Of a stretch of DNA of 64,000 nt, positions 18,319-28,239 are shown piece after piece (positions within the stretch are counted from its first letter, which is position 1; every line of letters begins with the position of its first letter). The translations under genes were made by a program, and so were the position numbers. The stretch is from positions 1,429,501-1,493,500 of the forward strand of contig NZ_AP014627.1 of assembly GCF_001547895.1 (NCBI RefSeq), written 5' to 3'. This DNA is from Pseudomonas sp. Os17 (GTDB lineage: Bacteria; Pseudomonadota; Gammaproteobacteria; Pseudomonadales; Pseudomonadaceae). The notes below the pieces were generated by a model, which was not told the DNA's origin, ran no database searches, and saw nothing but the letters and a program-made list of their open reading frames with translations.

Positions 18319-18966
18319 ATGACGCAGTCTCTGGCTGATATGCGCCGCGATTACACCCGCGATGGTTTGTCCGAGGCCCAGGCCCCGGACGAACCCTTTG
18401 CGCTGTTCCACCAGTGGTTTGCCGATGCGGTGAAAACCGAGCAGCCCCCGGTCGAGGCCAATGCCATGACCCTGGCGACCGTCGATACCGACGGTCGTCC
18501 CCATTGCCGCATCCTGTTGCTCAAGGGGTTGGATGATCAAGGTTTTACCTTCTTCACCAACTATGAGAGCGCCAAGGGGCAGCAACTGGCTGCACGGCCC
18601 TTTGCTGCCATGACCTTCTTCTGGCCAACCCTGGAGCGTCAGGTGCGGATTGAAGGCCGGGTGGCCAAGGTCACGCCCGAGGAGTCCGATGCCTATTACC
18701 AGGTTCGTCCTCTGGGCAGCCGCCTGGGCGCCTGGGCGTCACCGCAAAGCCGGGTGATCGCCGATCGCGCCGAGTTGCAGGAACTGCTCAAGGCCACTGA
18801 GGCGCGCTTCAGCGACAGCCAGCCCGATTGCCCGGAACACTGGGGTGGTTATCGCTTGCTGCCAGAGCGTATCGAGTTCTGGCAAGGGCGTCCCAGTCGC
18901 CTGCATGATCGTTTGAACTATCGCCTGCAGGGCGAGCAGTGGGTTCGCGAACGTCTGGCTCCCTGA
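18319..18966 (+). CDS. pdxH: Pyridoxine/pyridoxamine 5'-phosphate oxidase
   Basis: This 215-residue FMN-dependent oxidase makes pyridoxal 5'-phosphate from PNP or PMP, the last step of vitamin B6 synthesis and salvage. Family signatures are present: [21 protein letters not shown] and [13 protein letters not shown] for FMN binding, and the C-terminal [19 protein letters not shown] segment, which is the PdxH hallmark. Length is normal. An AAGGAAG precedes the ATG, and the gene is probably co-transcribed with the OmpA lipoprotein upstream. Confidence 0.96.
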   Translation: MTQSLADMRRDYTRDGLSEAQAPDEPFALFHQWFADAVKTEQPPVEANAMTLATVDTDGRPHCRILLLKGLDDQGFTFFTNYESAKGQQLAARPFAAMTFFWPTLERQVRIEGRVAKVTPEESDAYYQVRPLGSRLGAWASPQSRVIADRAELQELLKATEARFSDSQPDCPEHWGGYRLLPERIEFWQGRPSRLHDRLNYRLQGEQWVRERLAP

Positions 18967-18976
18967 AGACTGCGGA

Positions 18977-19213
18977 TCACTCGCCGGGATAACCGGCCGC
19001 AGCGGCTTCGAGCCATTGCGGTAGGTCCCGGCGTTTTACTTTCTGACGTTGGGCCTCGGCCAGTTGTTGCAGCATGAATTGCTTCTTCTGTTCATCGCTC
19101 CCGGCCATGGACAGTGCCAGGTCCCGGTCTGTCCAGCGCTTGATGCGTACATACAGCCACCAGTGGAAGTACAGACCGGCGACGGTGGTCACGATGATGA
19201 TGAAGTAATCCAT
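18977..19213 (-). CDS. Small single-pass membrane protein of unknown function
   Basis: This 78-residue protein has one N-terminal helix (DYFIIIVTTVAGLYFHWWLYV) followed by a charged cytoplasmic region (KQFMLQQLAEAQRQKVKRRDLPQWLE) that may form a coiled coil. An AAGGA precedes the ATG at 19213. It is convergent with pdxH. I do not recognise a named family. Confidence 0.72.
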   Translation of the reverse strand: MDYFIIIVTTVAGLYFHWWLYVRIKRWTDRDLALSMAGSDEQKKQFMLQQLAEAQRQKVKRRDLPQWLEAAAAGYPGE

Positions 19214-19387
19214 GGAGAATCCTTTGTTCGGCGGCGCTATGCGGCAAACTGGCGTCACCGTATTGAGAAGGTTTAGCGTTTATACAGTCTGTACTTCGGC
19301 TGAATGAAACCAATTTTATCCGGGCTGCGCCGTGACAGGCGTCAAGCTGCGGAGTCTAATGACCATCTGTCCTTTGGAGTTGATCCT

Positions 19388-19852
19388 ATGCGTAAGTCTG
19401 TTTTGCTGGTTGCGTCTTTCACCGCGATGGCAACGTTGCTCGGCGGTTGTGCCTCTAACCTGACCGGTGACTCCTACTCCCGTGACGAAGCGCGTCGCGT
19501 GCAAACCGTGCGTATGGGCACCATCGAATCCCTGCGTCCGGTGAAAATCGAAGGCACCAAGACCCCAATCGGCGGCGCTGCTGGCGCTGTGATTGGCGGT
19601 GTGGGTGGCAGCGCCATCGGCGGCGGTCGTGGCAGCATCGTCACTGCGGTGATCGGCGCGGTAGCGGGAGGTCTGCTGGGTTCGGCCACTGAAGAAGGCC
19701 TGACCCGCACCCAGGGCGTCGAAATCACCGTGCGTGAAGACGACGGCAGCATGCGTGCCTATGTGCAGCAGGTACAGGAAAACGAAGTGTTCCGGATCGG
19801 CGATCGCGTACGCATCATGACCGTTAACGGCACCAGCCGCGTTACCCGCTGA
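19388..19852 (+). CDS. Glycine-zipper 2TM (SlyB/PcP-like) outer membrane lipoprotein
   Basis: This 154-residue lipoprotein has a signal ending LLGGC (about residue 21) and a central glycine-zipper region (GGAAGAVIGGVGGSAIGGGRGS, then VIGAVAGGLLGSATEEG) of the SlyB/17-kDa antigen type. The C-terminal domain is small and beta-rich (ITVREDDGSMRAYVQQ). SlyB-type proteins support outer-membrane integrity. The ATG at 19388 follows GGAG. A strong terminator follows. Confidence 0.88.
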   Translation: MRKSVLLVASFTAMATLLGGCASNLTGDSYSRDEARRVQTVRMGTIESLRPVKIEGTKTPIGGAAGAVIGGVGGSAIGGGRGSIVTAVIGAVAGGLLGSATEEGLTRTQGVEITVREDDGSMRAYVQQVQENEVFRIGDRVRIMTVNGTSRVTR

Positions 19853-19869
19853 TACCTTTGCTGCAAAAC

Positions 19870-19901
19870 AAAACCCCGGCCAGGCAACTGGTCGGGGTTT
19901 T
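19870..19901. terminator. Strong bidirectional terminator between the SlyB-like gene and nhaA
   Basis: A 14-bp stem (one G-T wobble) with a GCAA tetraloop, A4 at its left end and T4 at its right end. It can serve both the plus-strand lipoprotein gene and the minus-strand nhaA gene, which converge here. Confidence 0.9.
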
Positions 19902-19930
19902 GTGTTTTCAGGCTGGCCGATCCTGCTTGA

Positions 19931-21118
19931 TCAGGAGCTCAGCGCCGTGTTCTTGCGGCTGGCGGCCGCGGTGACGGCGTAACCGATCAGCGCCGCCAGC
20001 AGCGAGCCGGTGAGAATCCCCATGCGGTCCATGCCCGCGTAGTCGCTGCTGCCGGGCTCAAAGGCCAGGGAACCGACGAACAGGCTCATGGTGAAGCCGA
20101 TACCGCAGAGAATCGCCACCCCCAGGATCTGGCCCCAGTTGGCGCCGGCAGGCAGGGCCGTGAGTCCGCTCTTGACCGCCAGCCAGCTGAGGCCGAACAC
20201 GCCGATGGTCTTGCCCAGCAGCAGGCCGATGGCGATGCCCATTGGCACATGGTGGGTGAAGCTCTCAAGGGTCACGCCGCTCAGGGACAGGCCGGCGTTG
20301 GCGAAGGCGAACAGTGGCAGGATGCCGAACGCCACCCAGGGATGCAGAGCGTGTTCCAGGGCCTGCGAGGGCGAGGGCTCGGCATTGCGGGTGCGCAGGG
20401 GAATGCAGAAGGCCAGGGTCACGCCGGCCAGGGTGGCATGGACGCCACTCTTGAGTACGCAAACCCAGAGAATCAGGCCGATGATCATGTACGGCCCGAG
20501 TTTCACCACCCCCATGCGGTTCATCGCCACCAGGGCGGCGATGCAGGCGGCCGCCAGCATCAGCGACAGGGTCGACAGGGCCCCGGAGTAGAAGATCGCG
20601 ATGATCACGATGGCCCCCAGGTCATCGATGATCGCCAGGGTCATGAGGAACAGCTTGAGCGAGGTCGGCACCCGTTTGCCCAGCAGGGCCAGGACCCCCA
20701 GGGCGAAGGCGATGTCGGTGGCCGTCGGAATCGCCCAGCCATTGAGCGCCGCCGGATTGTCCCGGTTGAGAAACCAGTAGATCAGTGCCGGAACCAACAT
20801 GCCGCCAATGGCCGCCATGCCCGGCAGAACGATTTGCGAAGGTTTGGACAGTTGGCCTTCCAGAACTTCGCGCTTGACCTCAAGGCCGATCAGCAGGAAG
20901 AACAGCGCCATCAGGCCGTCGTTGATCCACAGCAGAAGCGGTTTGGCGATCTTCAGGGCGCCGATCTGTGCCACCACCGGGGTTTCCAGCAGACCGTTGT
21001 ACAGCCAGGACAGTGGCGAGTTGTTGATGATGAGAGCCAGGATGGCAGCGGCGATCAATAACAGACCGCTGGCAGCTTCCATGGCAAAGAAACGAGTGAA
21101 AGTGCTACGCAGAGGCAA
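19931..21118 (-). CDS. nhaA: Na+/H+ antiporter NhaA
   Basis: This 395-residue inner-membrane protein exchanges Na+ (or Li+) for H+ in pH and salt homeostasis. About twelve hydrophobic helices are visible. The NhaA core motif [16 protein letters not shown] carries the essential aspartate, and the segment [16 protein letters not shown] has the second conserved acidic pair. Length is typical. It is monocistronic and convergent with the SlyB-like gene. Confidence 0.95.
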   Translation of the reverse strand: MPLRSTFTRFFAMEAASGLLLIAAAILALIINNSPLSWLYNGLLETPVVAQIGALKIAKPLLLWINDGLMALFFLLIGLEVKREVLEGQLSKPSQIVLPGMAAIGGMLVPALIYWFLNRDNPAALNGWAIPTATDIAFALGVLALLGKRVPTSLKLFLMTLAIIDDLGAIVIIAIFYSGALSTLSLMLAAACIAALVAMNRMGVVKLGPYMIIGLILWVCVLKSGVHATLAGVTLAFCIPLRTRNAEPSPSQALEHALHPWVAFGILPLFAFANAGLSLSGVTLESFTHHVPMGIAIGLLLGKTIGVFGLSWLAVKSGLTALPAGANWGQILGVAILCGIGFTMSLFVGSLAFEPGSSDYAGMDRMGILTGSLLAALIGYAVTAAASRKNTALSS

Positions 21119-21448
21119 GGTCGCTCTCCATCTAAATCGAAAATAGGTGGCACACCCTAACCCGTACAGTTAGTTGTTAAAACAAAAGTTATATTCTTTT
21201 TTGTTATATGCAGAGGCTAAAGGGCCCGCTTAAAAATGCTCATTTGCAGTTGTGTTTCCAATTGCTTCTCAGCTGTACCTGTAAGCCCTGAAAGTTATTT
21301 CATAACATGTCTGATCCGGGGCGTTGCGGGCCGTTTTTCCTGGGGAAAGCGCCTGTCAGTCCCGGCTCCCCGGCTCCCCGGATCATCCAGCCCGGGGGCA
21401 TTTCATCTTCTTGCGCCGGTACGGCGTTCGATCTGACGAGAATAGAAC
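21119..21448. other. Intergenic region between divergent nhaA and the cysteine-synthase-like gene
   Basis: These 330 bp are AT-rich near nhaA (21165-21225) and GC-rich toward the plus-strand gene. They should hold two divergent promoters. I see no convincing coding sequence, RNA gene or operator. Confidence 0.5.
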
Positions 21449-22543
21449 ATGAGCGACAATCGCCAGTGGGCCCGTGAGGCCATCCGCATCATCGAAGCCG
21501 ACTTCCAGCGCAGCGCCGACACCCATCTGATTCCATTGCCGCTGCCGGGGCAGCCGGGCATCGAGCTGTATTTCAAGGATGAATCCAGCCATCCCACCGG
21601 CAGTCTCAAGCATCGTCTGGCCCGCTCGCTGTTTCTCTACGCCCTGTGCAACGGCTGGCTCAAGCCCGGTGCGCCGGTGATCGAGGCGTCCAGCGGCTCG
21701 ACGGCGATTTCCGAAGCCTATTTTGCCCGTCTCCTGGGCCTGCCTTTCATTGCCGTGATGCCCGCCAGCACTTCCCAGGAAAAGATCGCCCAGATCGCTT
21801 TCTATGGCGGCAAGAGCCATTTGGTACAGGATCCAACGCAGATCTATGCCGAGTCCGAGCGCCTGGCCCGTGAAAGTGGCGGCCACTTCATGGATCAGTT
21901 CACCTACGCCGAGCGCGCCACCGACTGGCGGGCCAACAACAACATCGCCGAATCGATCTTCCAGCAGTTGCGCTTCGAGCGTTACCCGGAGCCCAGCTGG
22001 CTGATCTCCAGCCCCGGCACCGGAGGCACCACCGCGACCCTGGGGCGTTACGTGCGTTACCGCCAGCACTGCACCCGGGTGCTGTGTGCCGACGCCGAGC
22101 GTTCGGTGTTCTTCGACTACTACCAGAGCGGCGATGCCAGCCTGCGCCTCGATTGCGGTTCGCGGATCGAAGGCATCGGCCGGCCGCGGGTCGAAGCTTC
22201 GTTCCTGCCCAAGGTGATCGACGCCATGGTCAAGGTGCCGGATGCCCTGTCCCTGGCAGCCATGCACTACCTGGCCCAGCGCCTGGGTCGGCGGGTCGGC
22301 GGTTCCAGTGGCACCAACCTGATCGGCGCATTGATGGCCGCCCAGCACATGGCCGCGGCCGGCGAAAGCGGTTCGATCGTGGCGATTCTCTGTGATGGCG
22401 GTGAGCGCTATGCGACCACTTACTACGATCAGCAGTGGCTGGCGGAGCAGGGGTATGAGTTGGATGCCTTGATCGACGCGGTAGCGGCCAGCGTCGAGCG
22501 TGGCGAGGCACTCCCCGCCAGCGTATTGCGCGCCGGCATCTGA
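21449..22543 (+). CDS. PLP-dependent cysteine synthase-family enzyme (Cds1-like cysteine desulfhydrase candidate)
   Basis: This 364-residue fold-type II PLP enzyme has its Schiff-base lysine at Lys54 (HPTGSLKHR). The substrate loop is [10 protein letters not shown] and the phosphate-binding glycine loop is [13 protein letters not shown]. It is longer than CysK/CysM and matches the ~365-residue group that includes mycobacterial Cds1, a cysteine desulfhydrase releasing H2S and pyruvate. Whether it makes or degrades cysteine cannot be read from sequence. It is transcribed alone, followed by REP elements. Confidence 0.8.
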   Translation: MSDNRQWAREAIRIIEADFQRSADTHLIPLPLPGQPGIELYFKDESSHPTGSLKHRLARSLFLYALCNGWLKPGAPVIEASSGSTAISEAYFARLLGLPFIAVMPASTSQEKIAQIAFYGGKSHLVQDPTQIYAESERLARESGGHFMDQFTYAERATDWRANNNIAESIFQQLRFERYPEPSWLISSPGTGGTTATLGRYVRYRQHCTRVLCADAERSVFFDYYQSGDASLRLDCGSRIEGIGRPRVEASFLPKVIDAMVKVPDALSLAAMHYLAQRLGRRVGGSSGTNLIGALMAAQHMAAAGESGSIVAILCDGGERYATTYYDQQWLAEQGYELDALIDAVAASVERGEALPASVLRAGI

Positions 22544-22550
22544 ACCTGTC

Positions 22551-22667
22551 GTAGGAGCCGGCTTGCCGGCGAACAGGCCCTTGAGCCTTGCACTGTCCTG
22601 GATGACATCTTCGCTGGCGAGCCAGCTCCTACGGCAGGCGGTAGGAGCCGGCTGGCCGGCGAAAGGG
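22551..22667. repeat. REP/REPIN cluster (three units)
   Basis: Two direct copies of a core beginning GTAGGAGCCGGCT (22551 and about 22641) flank an inverted copy (TTCGCTGGCGAGCCAGCTCC, about 22609). This is the classic pseudomonad REP family between convergent genes. Confidence 0.88.
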
Positions 22668-22675
22668 CCGCTGCG

Positions 22676-24289
22676 TCAGGCCTGGATGCCGAGGATGTCG
22701 CGGGCCACGGCTTCGGCAATGCGAATCCCGTCGACCCCGGCGGAGAGAATCCCCCCGGCATAACCGGCGCCTTCACCGGCCGGGTACAGCCCCTTCACAT
22801 TCAGGCTCTGCATCGAGGCATCGCGGGTGATGCGCAATGGCGATGAGGTGCGGGTCTCGATACCGGTCAGCACCGCGTCGTGCAGGGAGTAGCCCTTGAT
22901 CTGCCGCTCAAAGGCCGGCAGCGCTTCACGAATGGCCTCGATGGCGAAGTCCGGCAAGGCCAGGGCCAGGTCGCCCAGGCTCACGCCGGGCTTGTAGGAG
23001 GGCTCGACGCTGCCCAGGGCGGTGGTGGGTTTGCCGGCGATAAAGTCGCCCACCAGTTGTGCCGGGGCCTGATAGTTGCTGCCGCCCAGGACGAAGGCGT
23101 GGGATTCCAGACGCTCCTGCAGCTCGATACCCGCCAGCGGGCCACCCGGGTAATCCACTTCCGGAGTAATGCCGACCACGATGCCGGAGTTGGCGTTGCG
23201 CTCGTTGCGCGAGTACTGGCTCATGCCGTTGGTCACCACCCGGTTCGGCTCGGACGTGGCGGCCACCACGGTGCCGCCTGGGCACATGCAGAAGCTATAG
23301 ACCGAACGGCCGTTCTTGGCGTGGTGCACCAGCTTGTAGTCGGCGGCGCCGAGTTTCGGGTGGCCGGCGTACTTGCCCAGGCGCGCACTGTCGATCAGCG
23401 ACTGCGGGTGCTCGATACGGAAACCCACCGAGAACGGCTTGGCCTCCATGTACACGCCACGGCTGTGGAGCATGCGGAAGGTGTCGCGGGCGCTGTGGCC
23501 CAGGGCCAGGATCACGTGCCGCGAATGCAGCTGTTCGCCGCTGGCCAGCTCCACGCCCTGCAATTGGCCGTCTTCGATCAACACGTCGGTAACCCGCTGC
23601 TCGAAGCGCACTTCACCGCCCAGGGCGATGATCTGCTGGCGCATGTTTTCCACCACGCCGGTCAGGCGGAAGGTGCCGATGTGCGGCTTGCTGACGTAGA
23701 GGATCTCGTCCGGCGCACCGGCCTTGACGAACTCGTGGAGCACCTTGCGGCCGTGGTGCTGCGGGTCCTTGATCTGGCTGTAGAGCTTGCCGTCGGAGAA
23801 GGTCCCGGCACCGCCTTCGCCAAACTGCACGTTGGACTCGGGGTTGAGCACGCTCTTGCGCCACAGGCCCCAGGTGTCCTTGGTGCGCTGGCGCACTTCC
23901 TTGCCGCGTTCGAGGATGATCGGCTTGAAGCCCATCTGCGCCAGCAACAGGCCGGCGAAGATCCCGCAAGGGCCGAAACCCACCACGATCGGCCGTTCGC
24001 TCAGCTCTGCCGGGGCCTGGCCCACCACCTTGTAGCTGACATCCGGCGCCGGGTTGACGTTACGGTCGTCGGCGAACTTGAGCAGCAGCGGCGCTTCGTC
24101 GCGCACGCTGAGGTCGATGGTGTAGATGAAGCACAGCTCGGACGACTTCTTGCGTGCGTCGTAGCTGCGTTTGAACAAGGTGAAATCGAGCAGCTCATCG
24201 CTGGCGATTCCCAGGCGCTGCACGATAGCGGCGCGCAGGTCTTCATCGGGATGGTCGATCGGCAACTTGAGTTCGGTGATTCGTAACAT
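22676..24289 (-). CDS. NAD(P)/FAD-dependent oxidoreductase (COG2509 type)
   Basis: This 537-residue flavoprotein is widespread in bacteria but poorly characterised. After an N-terminal RNA-binding-like small domain (LRITELKLPIDHPDEDL) comes the FAD-binding Rossmann motif IVVGFGPCGIFAGLLLA. The family segment FGEGGAGTFSDGKLYSQIKD follows, and the C-terminal FAD loop is LYPAGEGAGYAGGILSAGVDG. Paired Cys residues (SFCMCPGG) lie near the middle. The ATG at 24289 is taken because it starts the conserved N-terminus; its Shine-Dalgarno sequence is weak. Substrate unknown. Confidence 0.85.
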   Translation of the reverse strand: MLRITELKLPIDHPDEDLRAAIVQRLGIASDELLDFTLFKRSYDARKKSSELCFIYTIDLSVRDEAPLLLKFADDRNVNPAPDVSYKVVGQAPAELSERPIVVGFGPCGIFAGLLLAQMGFKPIILERGKEVRQRTKDTWGLWRKSVLNPESNVQFGEGGAGTFSDGKLYSQIKDPQHHGRKVLHEFVKAGAPDEILYVSKPHIGTFRLTGVVENMRQQIIALGGEVRFEQRVTDVLIEDGQLQGVELASGEQLHSRHVILALGHSARDTFRMLHSRGVYMEAKPFSVGFRIEHPQSLIDSARLGKYAGHPKLGAADYKLVHHAKNGRSVYSFCMCPGGTVVAATSEPNRVVTNGMSQYSRNERNANSGIVVGITPEVDYPGGPLAGIELQERLESHAFVLGGSNYQAPAQLVGDFIAGKPTTALGSVEPSYKPGVSLGDLALALPDFAIEAIREALPAFERQIKGYSLHDAVLTGIETRTSSPLRITRDASMQSLNVKGLYPAGEGAGYAGGILSAGVDGIRIAEAVARDILGIQA

Positions 24290-24401
24290 GACAGGATCCG
24301 GGTAGGCGGTGCGCAACAGTGCGCCGGCTTGCTTTGCACAAACCGGCGATTATAAGCCGCAATCCTCCCTGGCCGTGAGGCTAAAACCGCTGCTCGTCGA
24401 A

Positions 24402-25082
24402 TCAGTCGTTGCGCGAGCCGCCGAAATAGCCGCAACCGCGCTGCACCTGACCGTCCACCCGCAGTTCGGCACTCAGGTGCTGGACGCTGCCGGTCGTCGG
24501 GTCGACGCAACGCTGCGGCGCCACCCAGAGCTCCACGCGCTGGTGATTGGCTTCGCTGGTGAGGTTGAAACGGCCGTCGCCCAACTGTTCTTCCAGATAG
24601 GGCAGGGCCAGGGTCGGTTGGCCGGCGCGTTCGATCATCATGCCCTTGGCGCTGACATCGACGTTCCAGGCCGGGTTCTTGCTGCCGGCCCGCAGGATCA
24701 GGCGCTGGAAGTTCGGGTCGCCGCAGGCGCTGGCGGAGCGCTCGACGCGGTACAGCTGGCGCAGGTCCAGCTGGCCGTCGCTGCTGCCACCGGCGGAGAA
24801 CTTGCCCCGCAGGTCGGCGAACAGCTTGCCCTGTTTCTCCGCCAGGGTGGCGGCCTCCTGCAGCACGCTGGTGCCGCCGCCGTCACTGACCACATAGCGG
24901 CGATCCTCGGTGCAGGGCTTGAACAGCAATTTGCTGTCTGCCGCACTGAGTTCACCCTGCATCCGGGTCAGCCCGGCCATGGAGGGGGCCTGGGGCTGTT
25001 GGTTGAACATCGGCAGCATCTGGCAGCCGGCAAACAGCGGCAACAGGGCGAAACAAAGCAGTGAACGGGCAGTGCGCATCAT
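24402..25082 (-). CDS. Predicted lipoprotein, DUF-type (COG3650-like)
   Basis: This 226-residue predicted lipoprotein has a signal ending LFAGC (Cys20). The mature part has several conserved cysteines (FKPCTED, SACGDPNF, QRCVDPT, QRGCGYFGG) and resembles COG3650 proteins, in which such cysteines often form disulfides. Two adjacent ATGs (25082 and 25079) follow a GGAGG; spacing slightly favours the second. The N-terminus reads MMRTARSLLCFAL. It is convergent with nothing and stands alone between the FAD enzyme and a REP element. Confidence 0.75.
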   Translation of the reverse strand: MMRTARSLLCFALLPLFAGCQMLPMFNQQPQAPSMAGLTRMQGELSAADSKLLFKPCTEDRRYVVSDGGGTSVLQEAATLAEKQGKLFADLRGKFSAGGSSDGQLDLRQLYRVERSASACGDPNFQRLILRAGSKNPAWNVDVSAKGMMIERAGQPTLALPYLEEQLGDGRFNLTSEANHQRVELWVAPQRCVDPTTGSVQHLSAELRVDGQVQRGCGYFGGSRND

Positions 25083-25166
25083 CGGGCCTCCAAGCGGAAG
25101 CCGACACGTTACGCAGCCCGCCCGGTCACCACAACCCCGGATTGAACGCTGCGGCGCCATCAACCG

Positions 25167-25246
25167 CAGGAGCCGGCTTGCCGGCGAAGAGGCCATGGAG
25201 CCTTGTGTGGTTCGGGAGGACGTCTTCGCTGGCAAGCCAGCTCCTA
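25167..25246. repeat. REPIN (inverted pair of REP units)
   Basis: GGAGCCGGCTTGCCGGCGAA at the left end and TTCGCTGGCAAGCCAGCTCC at the right end face each other across about 40 bp. Same family as at 5030, 22551 and 35457. Confidence 0.88.
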
Positions 25247-25272
25247 CACAAGCCAGCCCCACTCAAGCGGGA

Positions 25273-25872
25273 TCAGCCGACGCGGTAGGTCTGGCCGGTC
25301 TGCAGGCCTTCCACGCTCTTGGCGTAGGCCAGGGCCACGTCAGCCGCTGGCACCGGCTTGAAGCCACGGAAGTACGGGGCATAGCTGCCCATGGCTTCCT
25401 GCAGCACGTTGGGGCTGATCGAGTTGATCCGCAGGCCCCGCGGCAGTTCGATGGCGGCGGCGCGCACGAAGCTGTCGAGGGCGCCGTTGACCAGGGCCGC
25501 CGAGGCCCCGCTGCGGATCGGGTCGTGGCTCAAGATGCCGGTGGTGAAGGTGAAGGACGCGCCATCGTTGGCGTACTCGCGGCCGATCAGCAGCAGGTTG
25601 ACCTGGCCCATCAGCTTGTCCTGCAGGCCCAGGCTGAAGTGCTCGGCGGTCATGTCTGCCAGGGGCGCGAAGGTGACGTTGCCGGCGGCGCAGACCAGCG
25701 CATCGAAGCGTCCGGTTTTCTCGAACAGGGCGCGAATCGACTGGGCATCACTGATGTCCACCTGGAAGTCGCCGCTGCTACGGCCGATCCGGATCACCTC
25801 GTGACGCTGGGACAGTTCCCGGTCAACCGCCGAACCAATGGTGCCGTTGGCACCGATCAAGAGAATCTTCAT
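25273..25872 (-). CDS. Short-chain dehydrogenase/reductase lacking the YxxxK catalytic pair
   Basis: This 199-residue protein has an intact NAD(P)-binding motif (GANGTIG, residues 7-13), VCAAGNV in place of NNAG, and the INSISPNV segment. At the usual catalytic site the sequence reads SAALVNGALDSF, with neither Tyr nor Lys. It may be a non-catalytic NAD(P)-sensing protein or an atypical reductase. It is divergent from a LysR gene 104 bp away, a common arrangement for LysR-controlled targets. Confidence 0.83.
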   Translation of the reverse strand: MKILLIGANGTIGSAVDRELSQRHEVIRIGRSSGDFQVDISDAQSIRALFEKTGRFDALVCAAGNVTFAPLADMTAEHFSLGLQDKLMGQVNLLLIGREYANDGASFTFTTGILSHDPIRSGASAALVNGALDSFVRAAAIELPRGLRINSISPNVLQEAMGSYAPYFRGFKPVPAADVALAYAKSVEGLQTGQTYRVG

Positions 25873-25976
25873 GGGTCGTTCCTCGATAAGGGGGGAAGAA
25901 CTTGCAGTCTAGAGTGGTTTTTTTCGTGGATTAACGCGCTAATAGGCAACCTTTGGTTTTCAAATGGAAACAGTCC

Positions 25977-26885
25977 ATGAGCGAGATGGATGACCTGGCG
26001 GCGTTTGCCGTGCTGGTGGAGGCGGGCAGCTTTACCCTGGCGGCCCAGCGCCTGGGTTGCAGCAAGGGCCAGTTGTCCAAGCGCCTCAGCGCCCTGGAGG
26101 CACGCTACGCCGTGGTGCTGTTGCAACGCACCACCCGGCGCCTGGACCTGACTGCCGCGGGCGCGGCGTTGCTGCCCCAGGCCCAGGCCCTGGTTGCCCA
26201 AGTGGAACGAGCGCATCAGGCCCTGGCGCGGCTCAAGGACGACATGGCCGGGCCCGTGCGCCTGACCGTGCCGGTGTCCTTGGGCGAAACCTTTTTCGAC
26301 GGCCTGCTGCTGGAGTTCTCCCGGCACTACCCCCAGGTGCAGATCGAGCTGGACCTGAACAACAGCTACCGCGACCTGGCCCGGGAAGGCTTTGACCTGG
26401 CCGTGCGTTCCGAGGTGGCCAGCGACCAGCGCCTGGTGGCCCGGCCGCTGCTGGCCTGGCATGAAATGACCTGCGCCAGCCCGGCTTACCTGGAGCAATT
26501 CGGTGAGCCGCAGACTCCCGCGGAGCTGGCCGAGCATCGCTGCCTGCTCAACAGTCACTACAGTGGGCGGGAGGAGTGGCTCTATCACCAGCGTCACGAG
26601 CTGCTGCGGGTGCGGGTCTCCGGGCCCTTTGCCAGCAATCACTACAACCTGCTGAAGAAGGCCGCCCTGGTGGGGGCGGGAATAGCCCGGCTGCCGTCCT
26701 ATGTGCTGCACAGCGAGCTGGCCGATGGCCGCTTGCGCTGGCTGTTGCGGGACTACCAGACCCGCAGCATGCCGATGTACCTGGTGCACCCCTATCAGGG
26801 CGGCCTGCCCAGGCGCACCCAGGTCCTGGCCGATTACCTGATGGACTGGTTCCGGCGCAGCGGTGAGGCGCTGGATCGTCTGTAG
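25977..26885 (+). CDS. LysR family transcriptional regulator (CrgA-like)
   Basis: This 302-residue regulator has an N-terminal winged helix-turn-helix (DDLAAFAVLVEAGSFTLAAQRLGCSKGQLSKRLSALE) and a periplasmic-binding-like effector domain (VRLTVPVSLGETFF onward), as in the CrgA/YafC subgroup. It is divergent from the SDR gene and probably regulates it and itself. The ATG at 25977 gives the usual length; an internal ATG three codons later is possible. Confidence 0.9.
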   Translation: MSEMDDLAAFAVLVEAGSFTLAAQRLGCSKGQLSKRLSALEARYAVVLLQRTTRRLDLTAAGAALLPQAQALVAQVERAHQALARLKDDMAGPVRLTVPVSLGETFFDGLLLEFSRHYPQVQIELDLNNSYRDLAREGFDLAVRSEVASDQRLVARPLLAWHEMTCASPAYLEQFGEPQTPAELAEHRCLLNSHYSGREEWLYHQRHELLRVRVSGPFASNHYNLLKKAALVGAGIARLPSYVLHSELADGRLRWLLRDYQTRSMPMYLVHPYQGGLPRRTQVLADYLMDWFRRSGEALDRL

Positions 26886-26936
26886 TCGCGGCCGGCGGGT
26901 TGCGAACTTGAATCGGTTCCAGGGCCTACGGCCCTG

Positions 26937-26960
26937 TTCGCAGCCTGCGGCAGCGGCTAC
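26937..26960. repeat. Second-type REP unit
   Basis: A unit with the core CGCAGCCTGCGGCAGCGGCTAC, related to sequences at 55301 and 59756. It differs from the GGAGCCGGCTTGCCGGCGA family. It sits between the LysR gene and the DoxX gene. Confidence 0.6.
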
Positions 26961-27466
26961 AGAGGACGGTGGTGAAAATGCCGGGCCAGCAGGTGGTCGA
27001 GGGAGAACACGCCCGGACCACGGGCCATCAACAGCAGGAAGATCGCCGCCCAGGTGCCGTGGGTCGGGTAGGCGTCGGGGTAGACGAAGAGCTGGATGGT
27101 CAGGGTCATCCCCAGCAGCGCCAGGGCGGAAAAGCGCGTGGCCAGTCCCAGCAGGATCAGCACCGGGAAAAAGTGCTCGGCGAAGGCCGCCAGGTGCGCC
27201 GCCACTTCCGGGCTCAGCAGGGGCACGTGGTATTCGCTCTGGAACAGGGGAAGGGTGGAGTCCGCCAGACGCGGCCAGCCCAGTTCGAAAGTTCCGGAGA
27301 ACAGGTCGATGGCCAGGCCTTCGATCTTGGTCTGGCCGGACTTCCAGAACACCGCGGCGATGGAAAAACGCGCGACGAAGGCGATCAGGCTGTAGGGAAT
27401 GCGCTCGAACCCTTGAATGATCCGGTGCAGCAGTCCGCTAACGGGGGCAGGTGTCTGGGTGTTCAT
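26957..27466 (-). CDS. DoxX family membrane protein of the bufferin operon
   Basis: This 169-residue inner-membrane protein has four predicted helices ([44 protein letters not shown]) of the DoxX/DoxD family. DoxX proteins are common accessory genes in bufferin (MNIO) operons, where they are called BufD-like. It begins 2 bp after the DUF2063 gene stop and is last in the four-gene operon. The ATG at 27466 is used because the upstream frame overlaps that gene. Confidence 0.82.
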   Translation of the reverse strand: MNTQTPAPVSGLLHRIIQGFERIPYSLIAFVARFSIAAVFWKSGQTKIEGLAIDLFSGTFELGWPRLADSTLPLFQSEYHVPLLSPEVAAHLAAFAEHFFPVLILLGLATRFSALALLGMTLTIQLFVYPDAYPTHGTWAAIFLLLMARGPGVFSLDHLLARHFHHRPL

Positions 27467-27468
27467 GG

Positions 27469-28239
27469 TCAAGCCTTCTGGTGAGGTTGCAGGTCGATGA
27501 GGGCACCGTGGGCCAGCAGCAGGCCCAGGCACTGGCCCAGGTCGAAGTCGGCCTGGGCGTCCAGGGCATGAGCGGCGGCGATTTCCAGCGGCCAGTGGTG
27601 GCGCAGGCTGTCGATGAAGGTGGCGCTACCGGCGTCCAGCACCATCACCTGTACCTCCAGGGCGTTGCGCAGCACCAGGGCGTGCTGGCCCTGGTGCAGA
27701 TCGAACGCCGGCCAGGCGGCATCGCTCTGGTGTGCGGCCCACAGGCTGACGATGGCGAAGGCCGAGTGCAGGGTGCGCAGTGACGGATGCAGCCGCAGGC
27801 AGAGCTGGCCGAGGCGATCGGGCTGGTTCATCGCCGCCAGCAACCGGGCCGGTGGCAGAGGTTCGGCGTCGGCGGCGTGATAAGCCTCGACCCGCAGCCG
27901 TTCCAGGCGCGCCATATCGGCCAGATAGGGCAGGGCCGCCGCCGGAGCGAAGCCCCGGATAAAGTCCGCCAGGTCCTGGCCGTAGTCGCCGAGCAACGGG
28001 CTGTGCGGGGGGAAATCCTGCACATACAGGCGGGCCATGGCACTGAAGAATGTCTGCCCCACCAGTTGCGTCACCACCGGGTAGGCTTCCGAGAGGGCGT
28101 TGATCAGCGAGCCTTGCACGTTATTGCGATAGACCGCGAAGCGGCTGGCCGGATCGGCGCCGTTGCTGCTGCAAAGCCCCGCCGGGCAGGTGGCTTCGCT
28201 GCTCAATAGCGCCTGGGCGAAGAGGGCGTGGTTGCTCAT
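27469..28239 (-). CDS. DUF2063 family partner protein (BufC/HvfC-like)
   Basis: This 256-residue protein carries the DUF2063 signature [24 protein letters not shown] near residue 33-56. In characterised MNIO pathways the DUF2063 protein binds the precursor peptide leader and brings it to the oxidase. The start overlaps the stop of the MNIO gene by 4 bp (ATGA), which implies coupled translation. It should act in the cytoplasm before the precursor is exported. Confidence 0.88.
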   Translation of the reverse strand: MSNHALFAQALLSSEATCPAGLCSSNGADPASRFAVYRNNVQGSLINALSEAYPVVTQLVGQTFFSAMARLYVQDFPPHSPLLGDYGQDLADFIRGFAPAAALPYLADMARLERLRVEAYHAADAEPLPPARLLAAMNQPDRLGQLCLRLHPSLRTLHSAFAIVSLWAAHQSDAAWPAFDLHQGQHALVLRNALEVQVMVLDAGSATFIDSLRHHWPLEIAAAHALDAQADFDLGQCLGLLLAHGALIDLQPHQKA

